A stretch of DNA of 38,405 nt from an uncultured Oscillospiraceae bacterium (GTDB taxonomy: Bacteria; Bacillota; Clostridia; Oscillospirales; Oscillospiraceae), in contig CALXDU010000013.1 of the NCBI GenBank assembly GCA_944387145.1, forward strand, positions 1 through 38,405, written 5' to 3'. Shown in pieces: positions 28,157 through 34,006 of the stretch. The notes under the pieces are model-generated. The model was not told the origin of the DNA, made no database searches, and saw only the letters and a program-made list of their open reading frames with translations. The position numbers and the translations under genes are program-made. Position 1 is the first letter of the stretch. Each line of letters begins with the position of its first letter.

Positions 28157-28827
28157 ATGGTTTTCACCGCCTTATATCCCAGTCCCCGGACGGAGAGAAT
28201 CTCAAATTCCGGCCAGCCTTCAAACCGCTTGCGCAGCCGCCCGATGTGTACCGTCACCGTCTCCCATCCGGTTTCGCTGTCCATGCCCCAGATTTCATCC
28301 ATCAGCTGAATCCGGGTGAAAATCTTGCCTGGGTAGGACAGCAGTTTATACAGCAGCAGAAATTCCTTCTGGGGAAGCTGCTGAATTTCTTTTCCCCGGG
28401 ATACGGTCATGGCGTCGTAGTCCAGCACCACATCCCCGATGACAATCCGCCGCTCGCTGACAATTCTGGCCCGGCGCAGCAGGGCCTTGATTCGCAGCAG
28501 CATTTCTTCCTCGTCCACGGGCTTGGTCATGTAATCATCGGTGCCCACCAGGAAGGCCTGCTTTTTGTCTGCCGGCAGCTGCTTGGCGGAAACCATCAGA
28601 ATGGGCAGATTGTTGCTGCTCTCCCGCAATGCCCGGGTCAGCTGGTAGCCGTCCATCCCCGGCATCATCACATCCAGTACCACCAGATCCACATGGCTGC
28701 TGTCCATCACTGCCAGGGCTTCTTCCCCGTTGCAGGCGGTGAGGACAGAATAATTGTCCCCTTCCAGCACCAGCTTCATCAGGGTGCGGGTATTTTTGTC
28801 ATCGTCCACAACCAGAATCTGAAACAT
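28153..28827 (-). CDS. OmpR/PhoB-family response regulator
   Basis: Receiver domain with phosphoacceptor Asp52 in LVVLDVMMPGMDG, acidic pair Asp8/Asp9 and the conserved Lys in MTKPVDEEE; C-terminal winged helix (about 125-224) with KEFLLLYKLLSYPGKIFTR and a TVTVHIGRLRKRFE recognition helix. Length 224. First gene of a three-gene operon with the kinase and a CmpB-like membrane protein. Target promoters are unknown; its own promoter carries an inverted repeat. Confidence 0.95.
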   Translation of the reverse strand: MFQILVVDDDKNTRTLMKLVLEGDNYSVLTACNGEEALAVMDSSHVDLVVLDVMMPGMDGYQLTRALRESSNNLPILMVSAKQLPADKKQAFLVGTDDYMTKPVDEEEMLLRIKALLRRARIVSERRIVIGDVVLDYDAMTVSRGKEIQQLPQKEFLLLYKLLSYPGKIFTRIQLMDEIWGMDSETGWETVTVHIGRLRKRFEGWPEFEILSVRGLGYKAVKTI

Positions 28828-28862
28828 CCACCCACCTCATTTCCTGTCTGATCATTTCCTCT

Positions 28863-28898
28863 ATTTTATCAGCCCTGGAAGCAAAAGTAAACCAGGGC
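28863..28898 (-). promoter_or_regulatory. Promoter of the two-component operon with an inverted repeat
   Basis: Minus strand TTTACT (28891-28886), 17 bases, TAAAAT (28868-28863). Perfect 7-base arms GCCCTGG (28872-28878) and CCAGGGC (28892-28898), 13 bases apart, cover the spacer and the -35 region, suggesting an operator for a dimeric regulator. Confidence 0.55.
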
Positions 28899-28983
28899 GC
28901 AAACAAATCCCCGGCTCCTATGAAAAAACAGGTATGCCCTTATGTGGGGAAATGGGATAGTTTATTTCGATAAAGATAGTATT

Positions 28984-29023
28984 GTTATGGAGATTGACAA
29001 ATTATGTTCCCATAACGTACTAT
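28984..29023 (+). promoter_or_regulatory. Promoter of the hexosamine kinase gene with a flanking inverted repeat
   Basis: TTGACA (28994-28999), 18 bases, TACTAT (29018-29023). Perfect arms GTTATGG (28984-28990) and CCATAAC (29010-29016), 19 bases apart, flank the -35 and reach the -10, a plausible repressor site controlling the sugar kinase. Confidence 0.6.
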
Positions 29024-29074
29024 TTCAGCAGAATGCATCAGCGTTTTGCCACAACGATAAAAAGGAGAATGTGT

Positions 29075-30196
29075 ATGCTTACTTATCAGACCAGCAATCC
29101 CGTTCTGAGCCAGGTGCTGTCCCAGTTTTCCCTTCCGGAAACCCTGCTGGGTGCCGTCCGCTATGGCCAGGGACACATTAACGACACCTACTGTGTGGTT
29201 TGCCAGCCCCAGGAAGGTGACGCTATCCGTTATATTCTGCAGAAAATCAACAGCAACGTATTCCCCGATCCCCATGCGCTGATGGAGAACTTTGTGGGGA
29301 TTACTTCCTTCCTGAAGGAAAAAATCACCGCCATGGGAGGCGATCCTGCCCGGGAAACTCTGGGACTGGTGCCCACCAAGGATGGAAAGTCCTGCTATAC
29401 CGACGAGCAGGGGCAGGTATGGCGGCTGATGCCCTTTGTGGAAAACACCGTCTGCTACCAGACCGCAACCCCGGAGCTGTTTGAAGCTTCCGCCCGGGCT
29501 TTCGGCCGGTTCCAGAATCTGCTGCAGGACTACCCTGCCCAGACCCTGAATGAGACCATTTTTAAATTCCACGACACCAAGAACCGCTTTGACAAGTTCT
29601 GCCAGGCGGTGAAGCAGGATGCCATGGGCAGAGCCGCTTCCGTCCAGGCGGAAATCCAGTTTGTCATGGATCGGGAAGATGACTGCTCCGTGGCCGTCAA
29701 CGCCCTGGCAGAGGGAAAGCTGCCTCTGCGGGTTACCCACAACGATACCAAGCTGAATAACATTCTCATCGACCGGCAGACCGGCGAAGGCATCTGCATC
29801 ATCGACCTGGATACCACCATGCCCGGGCTGAGCATCTATGATTTTGGCGACTCCATCCGCTTCAGTGCCAACCACTGCGAGGAAGACGAACAGGACTTGT
29901 CCAAGGTTTCCCTGGATATGGACCTGTACACCGCTTACACCCGGGGCTTCCTGGAAGGCACCAACAACTGCCTGACCCAGGCAGAACTGGAGTATCTGCC
30001 CTGGGGCGCCAGACTGATGACCCTGGAGTGCGGCATCCGCTTCCTCACGGATTACCTGGAAGGCGACCACTACTTCCGCATCCACTATCCCCAGCAGAAT
30101 CTGGACCGTACCCGGACCCAGTTCAAGCTGGTGAAAGACATGGAAGAACACTTCCAGGAAATGTCCGACGTGGTGCGCAGGTTCGCCAACCGTTAA
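29075..30196 (+). CDS. N-acetylhexosamine 1-kinase-like phosphotransferase (APH family)
   Basis: Closely resembles bifidobacterial NahK, an anomeric kinase that phosphorylates N-acetylglucosamine and N-acetylgalactosamine at C1 in the lacto-N-biose/galacto-N-biose pathway. From memory of that family, shared blocks are GHINDTY near the N terminus, RYILQKINSNVFPDPHALM, FHDTKNRF, the catalytic VTHNDTKLNNIL (Asp224), IIDLDTTMPG, FDFGDSIRF-like YDFGDSIRF and LECGIRFLTDYLEGDHYF. Length 373. ATG at 29075 has AAGGAGA upstream. It is monocistronic, with its own promoter and terminator; a lacto-N-biose phosphorylase is not in the window, so the substrate and pathway remain inferred. Confidence 0.82.
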   Translation: MLTYQTSNPVLSQVLSQFSLPETLLGAVRYGQGHINDTYCVVCQPQEGDAIRYILQKINSNVFPDPHALMENFVGITSFLKEKITAMGGDPARETLGLVPTKDGKSCYTDEQGQVWRLMPFVENTVCYQTATPELFEASARAFGRFQNLLQDYPAQTLNETIFKFHDTKNRFDKFCQAVKQDAMGRAASVQAEIQFVMDREDDCSVAVNALAEGKLPLRVTHNDTKLNNILIDRQTGEGICIIDLDTTMPGLSIYDFGDSIRFSANHCEEDEQDLSKVSLDMDLYTAYTRGFLEGTNNCLTQAELEYLPWGARLMTLECGIRFLTDYLEGDHYFRIHYPQQNLDRTRTQFKLVKDMEEHFQEMSDVVRRFANR

Positions 30197-30216
30197 AAGC
30201 ACAAACCCACTTTTTC

Positions 30217-30249
30217 AGGGCACCAGGGCTTCGGCTCCGGTGCCCTTTT
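30217..30249 (+). terminator. Terminator of the hexosamine kinase gene
   Basis: Arms AGGGCACC (30217-30224) and GGTGCCCT (30239-30246) with a GC-rich inner loop, followed by TTTT, 21 bases after the stop. Confidence 0.83.
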
Positions 30250-30299
30250 GCAATGGATTGCGGAATTTTGAAAAAGTCCTTCCTTCAGGAAACGCCATC

Positions 30300-30355
30300 T
30301 TGCCTATTTGCTCAGATACGGTATAATAAACGTGTAAATTGCGAAACGATGTTTC
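30300..30355 (+). promoter_or_regulatory. Promoter and KdgR-box-like operator of the KDPG aldolase gene
   Basis: TTGCCT (30300-30305), 16 bases, TATAAT (30322-30327). Just downstream of the expected start, GAAAC-GAT-GTTTC (30343-30355) is a perfect inverted repeat resembling the TGAAAC/GTTTCA core of operators bound by IclR-type KdgR regulators of ketodeoxygluconate metabolism. The regulator identity is inferred from the substrate match only. Confidence 0.55.
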
Positions 30356-30385
30356 ATAACAGGAAACCAAAAGGAGCGTTTTGGT

Positions 30386-31345
30386 ATGGATCTGATAAAA
30401 AGCATTTTTGAAATCGGCATCATCCCTGTCATTGCCATTGACGACCCGAACAAGGCTGTCCCCCTGGCAAAGGCTCTGGCAGCAGGCGGCCTGCCAGCCG
30501 CAGAGGTGACCTTCCGGACAGCGGCTGCAGAGGAATCCATCCGGCGCATCTGTGCGGAAGTTCCGGAAATGCTGGTGGGTGCCGGTACCGTCCTGACCCG
30601 GGAACAGGCAGACCGGGCCATTGCCGCCGGCGCTCAGTTCATTGTCAGCCCCGGCTTCCACCCGGATATTACCCGCTATGTCCTGGAAAAAGGCGTGACC
30701 ATGATGCCCGGTACTGCTACCCCCGGCGAAATGGAACAGGCCATGAGCATGGGCCTGAAGGTGGTCAAGTTCTTTCCTGCCGAGCAAAACGGCGGCGTTG
30801 CCATGCTGAAGGCACTGGCCGGTCCCTACGGCAGTCTGCGCTGGATGCCCACCGGCGGCGTGAACACCGAGAATATGATGGATTATCTGAATTTCGACCG
30901 GATCATCGCCTGCGGCGGCACCTGGATGGTCAAACAAGCGCTGATCGAAAATGAGCAGTGGGAAGAAATCACCCGGATCTGCAAAGAAGCCGTGAAAACC
31001 ATGCTGGGCTTTGAACTCAAGCACATCGGCATCAACTGCGCCAACGAGGAAGCCGCTGTCCAAACTGCCAAGCTCTTCTGCACCGTATTTGGCTTTGACT
31101 ACAAGGCGGGGAATTCCTCCATCTTCGCCGGCAGTGCCGTGGAATGCATGAAACAGCCCTGCCTGGGCAGGCTGGGCCATATCGCCATCGGCACCAACAA
31201 CGTAGAGCGGGCGGAGGCTTACCTGCGCCGCCAGGGCATCGCCTTCAACGAAGATAGCCGCAAGTGCAGCCCCAAGGGCAAGACGGTGGCCATCTACCTC
31301 CAGGAGGAATTTGCGGGCTTTGCCGTCCATCTGGTTCAGAAATAA
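30386..31345 (+). CDS. 2-dehydro-3-deoxyphosphogluconate (KDPG/KHG) aldolase fused to a glyoxalase/VOC-like domain
   Basis: The N-terminal part (about 1-205) is a class I KDPG/KHG aldolase, splitting KDPG to pyruvate and glyceraldehyde 3-phosphate. Active-site positions are visible: Glu40 and Arg44 in AEVTFRT, the Schiff-base Lys128 in VVKFFPAEQ, and the GPYGSLRWMPTGGV phosphate site. The C-terminal part (about 210-319) reads like a vicinal-oxygen-chelate fold, with LKHIGINCANEEAAVQTAKLF, a GRLGHIAIGTNN repeat and an AGFAVHLV end. Such fusions are found in Firmicutes; the added domain may process a keto-acid intermediate but has no assigned reaction. RBS AAAGGAG precedes the ATG. Monocistronic behind its own promoter. 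Confidence 0.9.
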   Translation: MDLIKSIFEIGIIPVIAIDDPNKAVPLAKALAAGGLPAAEVTFRTAAAEESIRRICAEVPEMLVGAGTVLTREQADRAIAAGAQFIVSPGFHPDITRYVLEKGVTMMPGTATPGEMEQAMSMGLKVVKFFPAEQNGGVAMLKALAGPYGSLRWMPTGGVNTENMMDYLNFDRIIACGGTWMVKQALIENEQWEEITRICKEAVKTMLGFELKHIGINCANEEAAVQTAKLFCTVFGFDYKAGNSSIFAGSAVECMKQPCLGRLGHIAIGTNNVERAEAYLRRQGIAFNEDSRKCSPKGKTVAIYLQEEFAGFAVHLVQK

Positions 31346-31445
31346 TCTTGACTTGGGGAACGGATACTCCGGCTTCAGCTGTATCACTCCCGGGGTTCAT
31401 GCAGTGCGACCATGTGGAATTCCTTTTCGGCGGATGGCCAAACCA

Positions 31446-31479
31446 TATAAAAAGAAATAGGGAGCCATCTGGCTCCCTA
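31446..31479 (-). terminator. Terminator of the XRE gene, possibly bidirectional
   Basis: Arms TAGGGAGCC (31458-31466) and GGCTCCCTA (31471-31479) with loop ATCT; on the minus strand it is followed by TTTCTTTTTATA. The stem includes the XRE stop codon, and on the plus strand AATTT follows, so it may also end the convergent aldolase transcript. Confidence 0.82.
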
Positions 31480-31857
31480 AATTTCATGTTCGCTGTTCAT
31501 GGCTTTCAGCAACTGCAAAGCAGCACTTTTTTGGGCGGGGGTTAAATTTACCCAGCATTCAAAAACGGCCTTTAAATCGGGCGTCAATTCTACCGTCTCT
31601 TCTTCTGCAAAAAACTGGGATAATGTGATGCCGAAGCCTTTGCAGATCACCGCAAGTGTGGCAATGGAGGGCACGGTATTTCTGCGGAAGATATTGGCAA
31701 TTGTTGACTGGTTCAGTCCGCATTTTTTGGCCAAACGGTATTCTGTCCAGCCTCGCTCCGCCAGCAGGAAGCGGAGCTTTTCAATTGTATCCAAAGTCAC
31801 ACCACATTTCTGTATGTATTTCTGTAAGGGGATCAAGACGGCAGCGGATTCCCCCAT
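31477..31857 (-). CDS. XRE-family helix-turn-helix regulator
   Basis: Cro/C1-type DNA-binding protein of 126 residues. The HTH (about 24-80) reads LRFLLAERGWTEYRLAKKCGLNQSTIANIFRR, partly shown as RLAKKCGLNQSTIANIF, followed by GFGITLSQFFAEE, the usual end of the domain. A short C-terminal helix (LTPAQKSAALQLLKAM) is probably for dimerisation. The start is uncertain: the ATG at 31857 has only an SD-like GAAGG nine bases upstream that is buried in a hairpin, and a GTG at 31802 would give the compact version beginning at TLDTIEKL. It diverges from the 85-aa gene. Targets unknown; a local regulator of its divergent neighbour is the simplest guess. Confidence 0.85.
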   Translation of the reverse strand: MGESAAVLIPLQKYIQKCGVTLDTIEKLRFLLAERGWTEYRLAKKCGLNQSTIANIFRRNTVPSIATLAVICKGFGITLSQFFAEEETVELTPDLKAVFECWVNLTPAQKSAALQLLKAMNSEHEI

Positions 31858-31860
31858 TTT

Positions 31861-31891
31861 GCAGCACCTTCGACAAAGGAAGCGGTGCTGC
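31861..31891 (-). promoter_or_regulatory. Hairpin over the XRE ribosome-binding site; contains a Spo0A-box match
   Basis: Arms GCAGCACC (31861-31868) and GGTGCTGC (31884-31891) are perfect complements 15 bases apart, three bases before the XRE ATG. The minus-strand GAAGG SD overlaps one arm, so folding would hide it. The loop holds TTCGACA (31869-31875), the reverse of the 0A-box TGTCGAA. Confidence 0.45.
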
Positions 31892-31929
31892 TGCGGTTTC
31901 TCTATCTATTTCTTCCAGTCTCGACGGTA

Positions 31930-31958
31930 TTCGACACCTTTTGGAAACAGACTATGCT
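31930..31958 (+). promoter_or_regulatory. Promoter of the 85-aa gene with a Spo0A-box match at the -35
   Basis: TTCGAC (31930-31935), 17 bases, TATGCT (31953-31958). The -35 coincides with TTCGACA (31930-31936), a second exact reverse match to the 0A-box TGTCGAA, a position from which Spo0A could act. Confidence 0.45.
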
Positions 31959-31973
31959 ACTATAGCGTTACAT

Positions 31974-31993
31974 TGAGATGGAAAACCATCTCA
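31974..31993 (+). promoter_or_regulatory. Perfect palindrome downstream of the 85-aa gene promoter
   Basis: Arms TGAGATGG (31974-31981) and CCATCTCA (31986-31993) with AAAA between lie about 10-30 bases after the predicted start and 26 bases before the ATG. It could be an operator for the divergent XRE protein or an mRNA hairpin. Confidence 0.5.
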
Positions 31994-32019
31994 CCAAGAT
32001 ACCATAAAGGAGCATTGCC

Positions 32020-32277
32020 ATGTTTAGAAGAATTGCGGAAGAAGCTCAGATCCAGAAAATCATTGCCCAGATCGCCCGACGGGAAGGAATTACGGAGGCC
32101 GAAGTGCGGGTTGCTATGCAGGAAGCCCTGCAGGCAGGGCTGCGCAATCCGGACCCGGCGATTCAAGCTGCCTGGCGGCAGATTCCTATAAAAGGGGACA
32201 GTCCCAGGCCGGAGGAATTCATCGCCTGGGCCGGGTGCAAGATTCGCGCGAAGACAGCGGGTGGAAAACTGTCTTGA
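32020..32277 (+). CDS. Small 85-aa protein, possibly distantly Spo0A C-terminal-like helical
   Basis: A convincing small gene: RBS AAAGGAG lies before ATG, and codon use matches neighbours. The sequence is helical and charged: RIAEEAQIQKIIAQIARREG, then ITEAEVRVAMQEALQAGLRNPDPAIQAAWRQIP and a PRPEEFIAW motif. Small gut-Firmicute proteins with a similar NPDP-AIQAAW core exist and are sometimes annotated as Spo0A C-terminal-like; I recall the resemblance but cannot confirm it. No signal or membrane segment. The gene diverges from an XRE regulator, with two 0A-box matches and a palindrome between. Function unknown. Confidence 0.75.
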   Translation: MFRRIAEEAQIQKIIAQIARREGITEAEVRVAMQEALQAGLRNPDPAIQAAWRQIPIKGDSPRPEEFIAWAGCKIRAKTAGGKLS

Positions 32278-32398
32278 ACAATTAGGCGAAACTTTTTTGG
32301 CATTTGGCGGAGGATTCTGACCGGCTTCCGGGACTGTGAGGAGGTTCTGCGAACTGGCAGAGCCATGAAACTTGGGCTGTTTTTTGGATGCGAAAGTA

Positions 32399-32433
32399 AG
32401 GCACGCTGCCCAGGTGTAAAAAGCAGCGTGCCT
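32399..32433. terminator. Eleven-base inverted repeat in the gap between the 85-aa gene and agrB
   Basis: Arms AGGCACGCTGC (32399-32409) and GCAGCGTGCCT (32423-32433) with a 13-base loop. Neither side has a strong T run; it most likely limits the convergent transcripts. Apart from this and the candidate reading frame at 32475-32636, nothing convincing is seen in 32278-32632. Confidence 0.45.
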
Positions 32434-32474
32434 CGGTATTCACTTACAAAAAATGAAATGGATTGCCGAGGAAG

Positions 32475-32636
32475 CTATCTTGTAGCTTGGTCTGCAGCCG
32501 TGGCAATTTGTTTCCGATGGAACGGCAAACCTTCCCAACCCGGTAATTCCCATACGCCCAATTCAGAACCATGGGGAGAGTTTACCTGGGTTTCCGGGAA
32601 AATGCAAGCGCCCATGTAAAACTGCAAGAAAATCAT
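32475..32636 (-). CDS. Candidate 53-aa peptide gene coupled to the end of agrB (doubtful)
   Basis: An ATG at 32636-32634 overlaps the agrB stop (ATGA), the usual sign of translational coupling, and opens a frame starting MIFLQFYMGACIFPETQV and ending in a hydrophilic tail. There is no clear SD and no recognised motif. The overlap could be chance. Listed because small peptides after agrB are easily missed. Confidence 0.2.
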   Translation of the reverse strand: MIFLQFYMGACIFPETQVNSPHGSELGVWELPGWEGLPFHRKQIATAADQATR

Positions 32637-33244
32637 GTCAAATTGCGGAATATTTCCTGCTTGTCTTGACAGCGGTGCTGTTTCAGAAAGCCGGCCAGAA
32701 GCAGCAGGCCTTCCAGTGCAACGCTCCAGGGAATTACCCACAAAAGAAGGGGATACCTCAATTGTGCTGTGAAAATGGCAATCAGCGCCGAAACCAGGAC
32801 CAGTCCTTTGGAAATTCTGCCGAAGCGCCGTTTTTCCCATGGGGTCAACGGCTTTTCCGGAACATCCAGAGGGCTGAAGATCCAAACCATTGGCCCAAAC
32901 ACCAATAGCATGCCGTAGGCTGCTGCAGTCAAACCGGAGGAACGCAGCCATCCCATTCCTGCAACCGCAAGACAGAAGCAGAGGGTTGTGCAGAGAAGGC
33001 ATACCCATTCTCTGGATGCATGCACGCCTCCGGCATATCCGCGCAGCAGGGAAAAGTGCAGATAAAAAAGAATGCACTCCCAAAACAAATCGCACAGCAG
33101 CCCCAGAGCGCATACCAGGACAAAGAATGCTGCCCGGGAGATCAGCAGGAACAAACCGTATTCATACAGTTCCGATTCCTCCGGGGAAACGACACCGGCG
33201 CAGACCAAGAAACCACAGATACGCTTTGCCGCAGAGGAGATCAT
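32633..33244 (-). CDS. agrB: AgrB-type accessory gene regulator, autoinducer-processing membrane peptidase
   Basis: AgrB cleaves the C-terminal tail of AgrD and forms the thiolactone ring. The 203-residue protein is mostly hydrophobic with five to six membrane segments. The catalytic pair His75 and Cys82 lies in RGYAGGVHASREWVC, at the spacing of seven residues known from staphylococcal AgrB. A second loop with PLTPWEKRRFGRISK and the WVIPWSVALEGLLLL helix follow. The start overlaps the agrD stop (ATGA at 33241-33244), so agrD-agrB form a coupled operon on the minus strand, with the peptide gene first. Confidence 0.92.
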   Translation of the reverse strand: MISSAAKRICGFLVCAGVVSPEESELYEYGLFLLISRAAFFVLVCALGLLCDLFWECILFYLHFSLLRGYAGGVHASREWVCLLCTTLCFCLAVAGMGWLRSSGLTAAAYGMLLVFGPMVWIFSPLDVPEKPLTPWEKRRFGRISKGLVLVSALIAIFTAQLRYPLLLWVIPWSVALEGLLLLAGFLKQHRCQDKQEIFRNLT

Positions 33245-33390
33245 GCGTTCTCCTTCTTAAAGCGGTTCAGGCTGGCAGGTGCCTTGGGCTGGAAGATGAT
33301 GCTGCAGGTGGTCTGATTGGCATCACGGCGCAGAGCATTTTCCGCAGTTTTCTTGGCAATCTTAGCGGCCAGGGTGGTTACCTTTTTCAT
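33241..33390 (-). CDS. agrD: AgrD-type cyclic lactone autoinducer precursor peptide
   Basis: A 49-aa precursor. The N-terminal amphipathic, lysine-rich helix (MKKVTTLAAKIAKKTAENAL) would hold it at the membrane; the centre is NQTTCSIIF, and the tail begins QPKAPASL, the usual clostridial AgrD recognition segment. The expected mature peptide closes a thiolactone from Cys29 to the carboxyl of Phe33, a five-residue ring like those of staphylococcal AIPs, with a short exocyclic tail (probably two to four residues). The ATG at 33390 is fixed by AGGAGG with optimal spacing. The gene overlaps agrB by four bases. Such peptide genes are often missed by annotation. Confidence 0.9.
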   Translation of the reverse strand: MKKVTTLAAKIAKKTAENALRRDANQTTCSIIFQPKAPASLNRFKKENA

Positions 33391-33411
33391 GTTTCTCACC
33401 TCCTTGCCTGC

Positions 33412-33440
33412 ACAGTAGCACAATGGGGAATCCTTTTCAA
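33412..33440 (-). promoter_or_regulatory. Predicted promoter of agrDB
   Basis: Minus strand TTGAAA (33440-33435), 17 bases, TACTGT (33417-33412). The start site would be only about 17 bases before the agrD ATG, leaving just the RBS as leader. Confidence 0.5.
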
Positions 33441-33483
33441 GGCAGTATGCAAAAAAGCGGGAAAAAGAAGGAAAAATGCCGAA

Positions 33484-33509
33484 AATACATAAAATACAGA
33501 ACAATACAT
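33484..33509. repeat. Three short direct repeats in the agrD-XRE gap
   Basis: AATACAT (33484-33490), AATACAG (33493-33499) and AATACAT (33503-33509) recur with 9- and 10-base periods, so on one helix face, about 45-70 bases upstream of the agrDB -35. This is where an activator such as the LytTR AgrA protein would bind, but the match to a known AgrA site was not established. Confidence 0.45.
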
Positions 33510-33530
33510 AATTTTATTGCAGATTCAGCC

Positions 33531-33551
33531 TGCCAGAAGAAACAGCTGGCA
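33531..33551. promoter_or_regulatory. Inverted repeat upstream of the second XRE gene
   Basis: Arms TGCCAG (33531-33536) and CTGGCA (33546-33551), nine bases apart, lie 18 bases before the XRE ATG. A possible autoregulatory site. Confidence 0.4.
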
Positions 33552-33569
33552 CAGCAGTGGTGACATGAT

Positions 33570-33893
33570 ATGGAAATGAACAAACGAGAAATTGGCAAAC
33601 GGATTGCCCGGACCCGCAATGCCTGCGGTCTTACCCAGGAGCAGCTTTGCAAGCGGATCGGCTATTCCAAAAATCATTTATCCGGGATTGAGCGTGGGAC
33701 ATACACCATCACCGCACCCATGCTTTTCAAACTATGCACGGTACTGGGAAATACCCCGGATTACTACCTGATCGGCAGAATCAGCCCAGAGGCCAGCAAA
33801 CTTACCAGCCTGATTATGCGCCTGTCACCCAATGAACAGGGGATGCTGGAGGCGCTTTTAAAGGTGTATGTGCAGTGGAGTAACAGAGAATAA
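33570..33893 (+). CDS. XRE-family helix-turn-helix regulator within the agr locus
   Basis: A 107-residue Cro/C1-type protein. HTH: IGKRIARTRNACGLTQEQLCKRIGYSKNHLSGIERGTYT, of which LTQEQLCKRIGYSKNHLSGI is the core, followed by LCTVLGNTPDYYLIG. The C terminus (LSPNEQGMLEALLKVYVQW) is helical. The start is ATG at 33570, with a second ATG two codons on; the SD is weak. It lies between agrDB (divergent) and agrAC (same strand), a position that suggests it regulates the quorum-sensing genes, though this is inference. Confidence 0.88.
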   Translation: MEMNKREIGKRIARTRNACGLTQEQLCKRIGYSKNHLSGIERGTYTITAPMLFKLCTVLGNTPDYYLIGRISPEASKLTSLIMRLSPNEQGMLEALLKVYVQWSNRE

Positions 33894-33926
33894 CAAAGAT
33901 TGCCGTTGGCTTTGCACGTAATTTGC

Positions 33927-33955
33927 TTGCGGCAAAGATGCGCCTATGGTAAAAT
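33927..33955 (+). promoter_or_regulatory. Predicted promoter of agrAC
   Basis: TTGCGG (33927-33932), 17 bases ending TATGG, then TAAAAT (33950-33955) with an extended TGG. Arms CTTTGC (33910-33915) and GCAAAG (33932-33937) flank the -35 region, and a GACC-CGCC/GGCGGTC hairpin (33957-33977) follows the start site. Confidence 0.6.
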
Positions 33956-34006
33956 AGACCCGCCGTGTCTGGCGGTCGATTCTGTATGGTTGGGAGGGGA
34001 TACTCC

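Noticed and set aside
32365..32619. 84-codon plus-strand frame in the gap before agrB
   Set aside because: No RBS, spans an 11-bp inverted repeat, and the composition is unlike nearby proteins.
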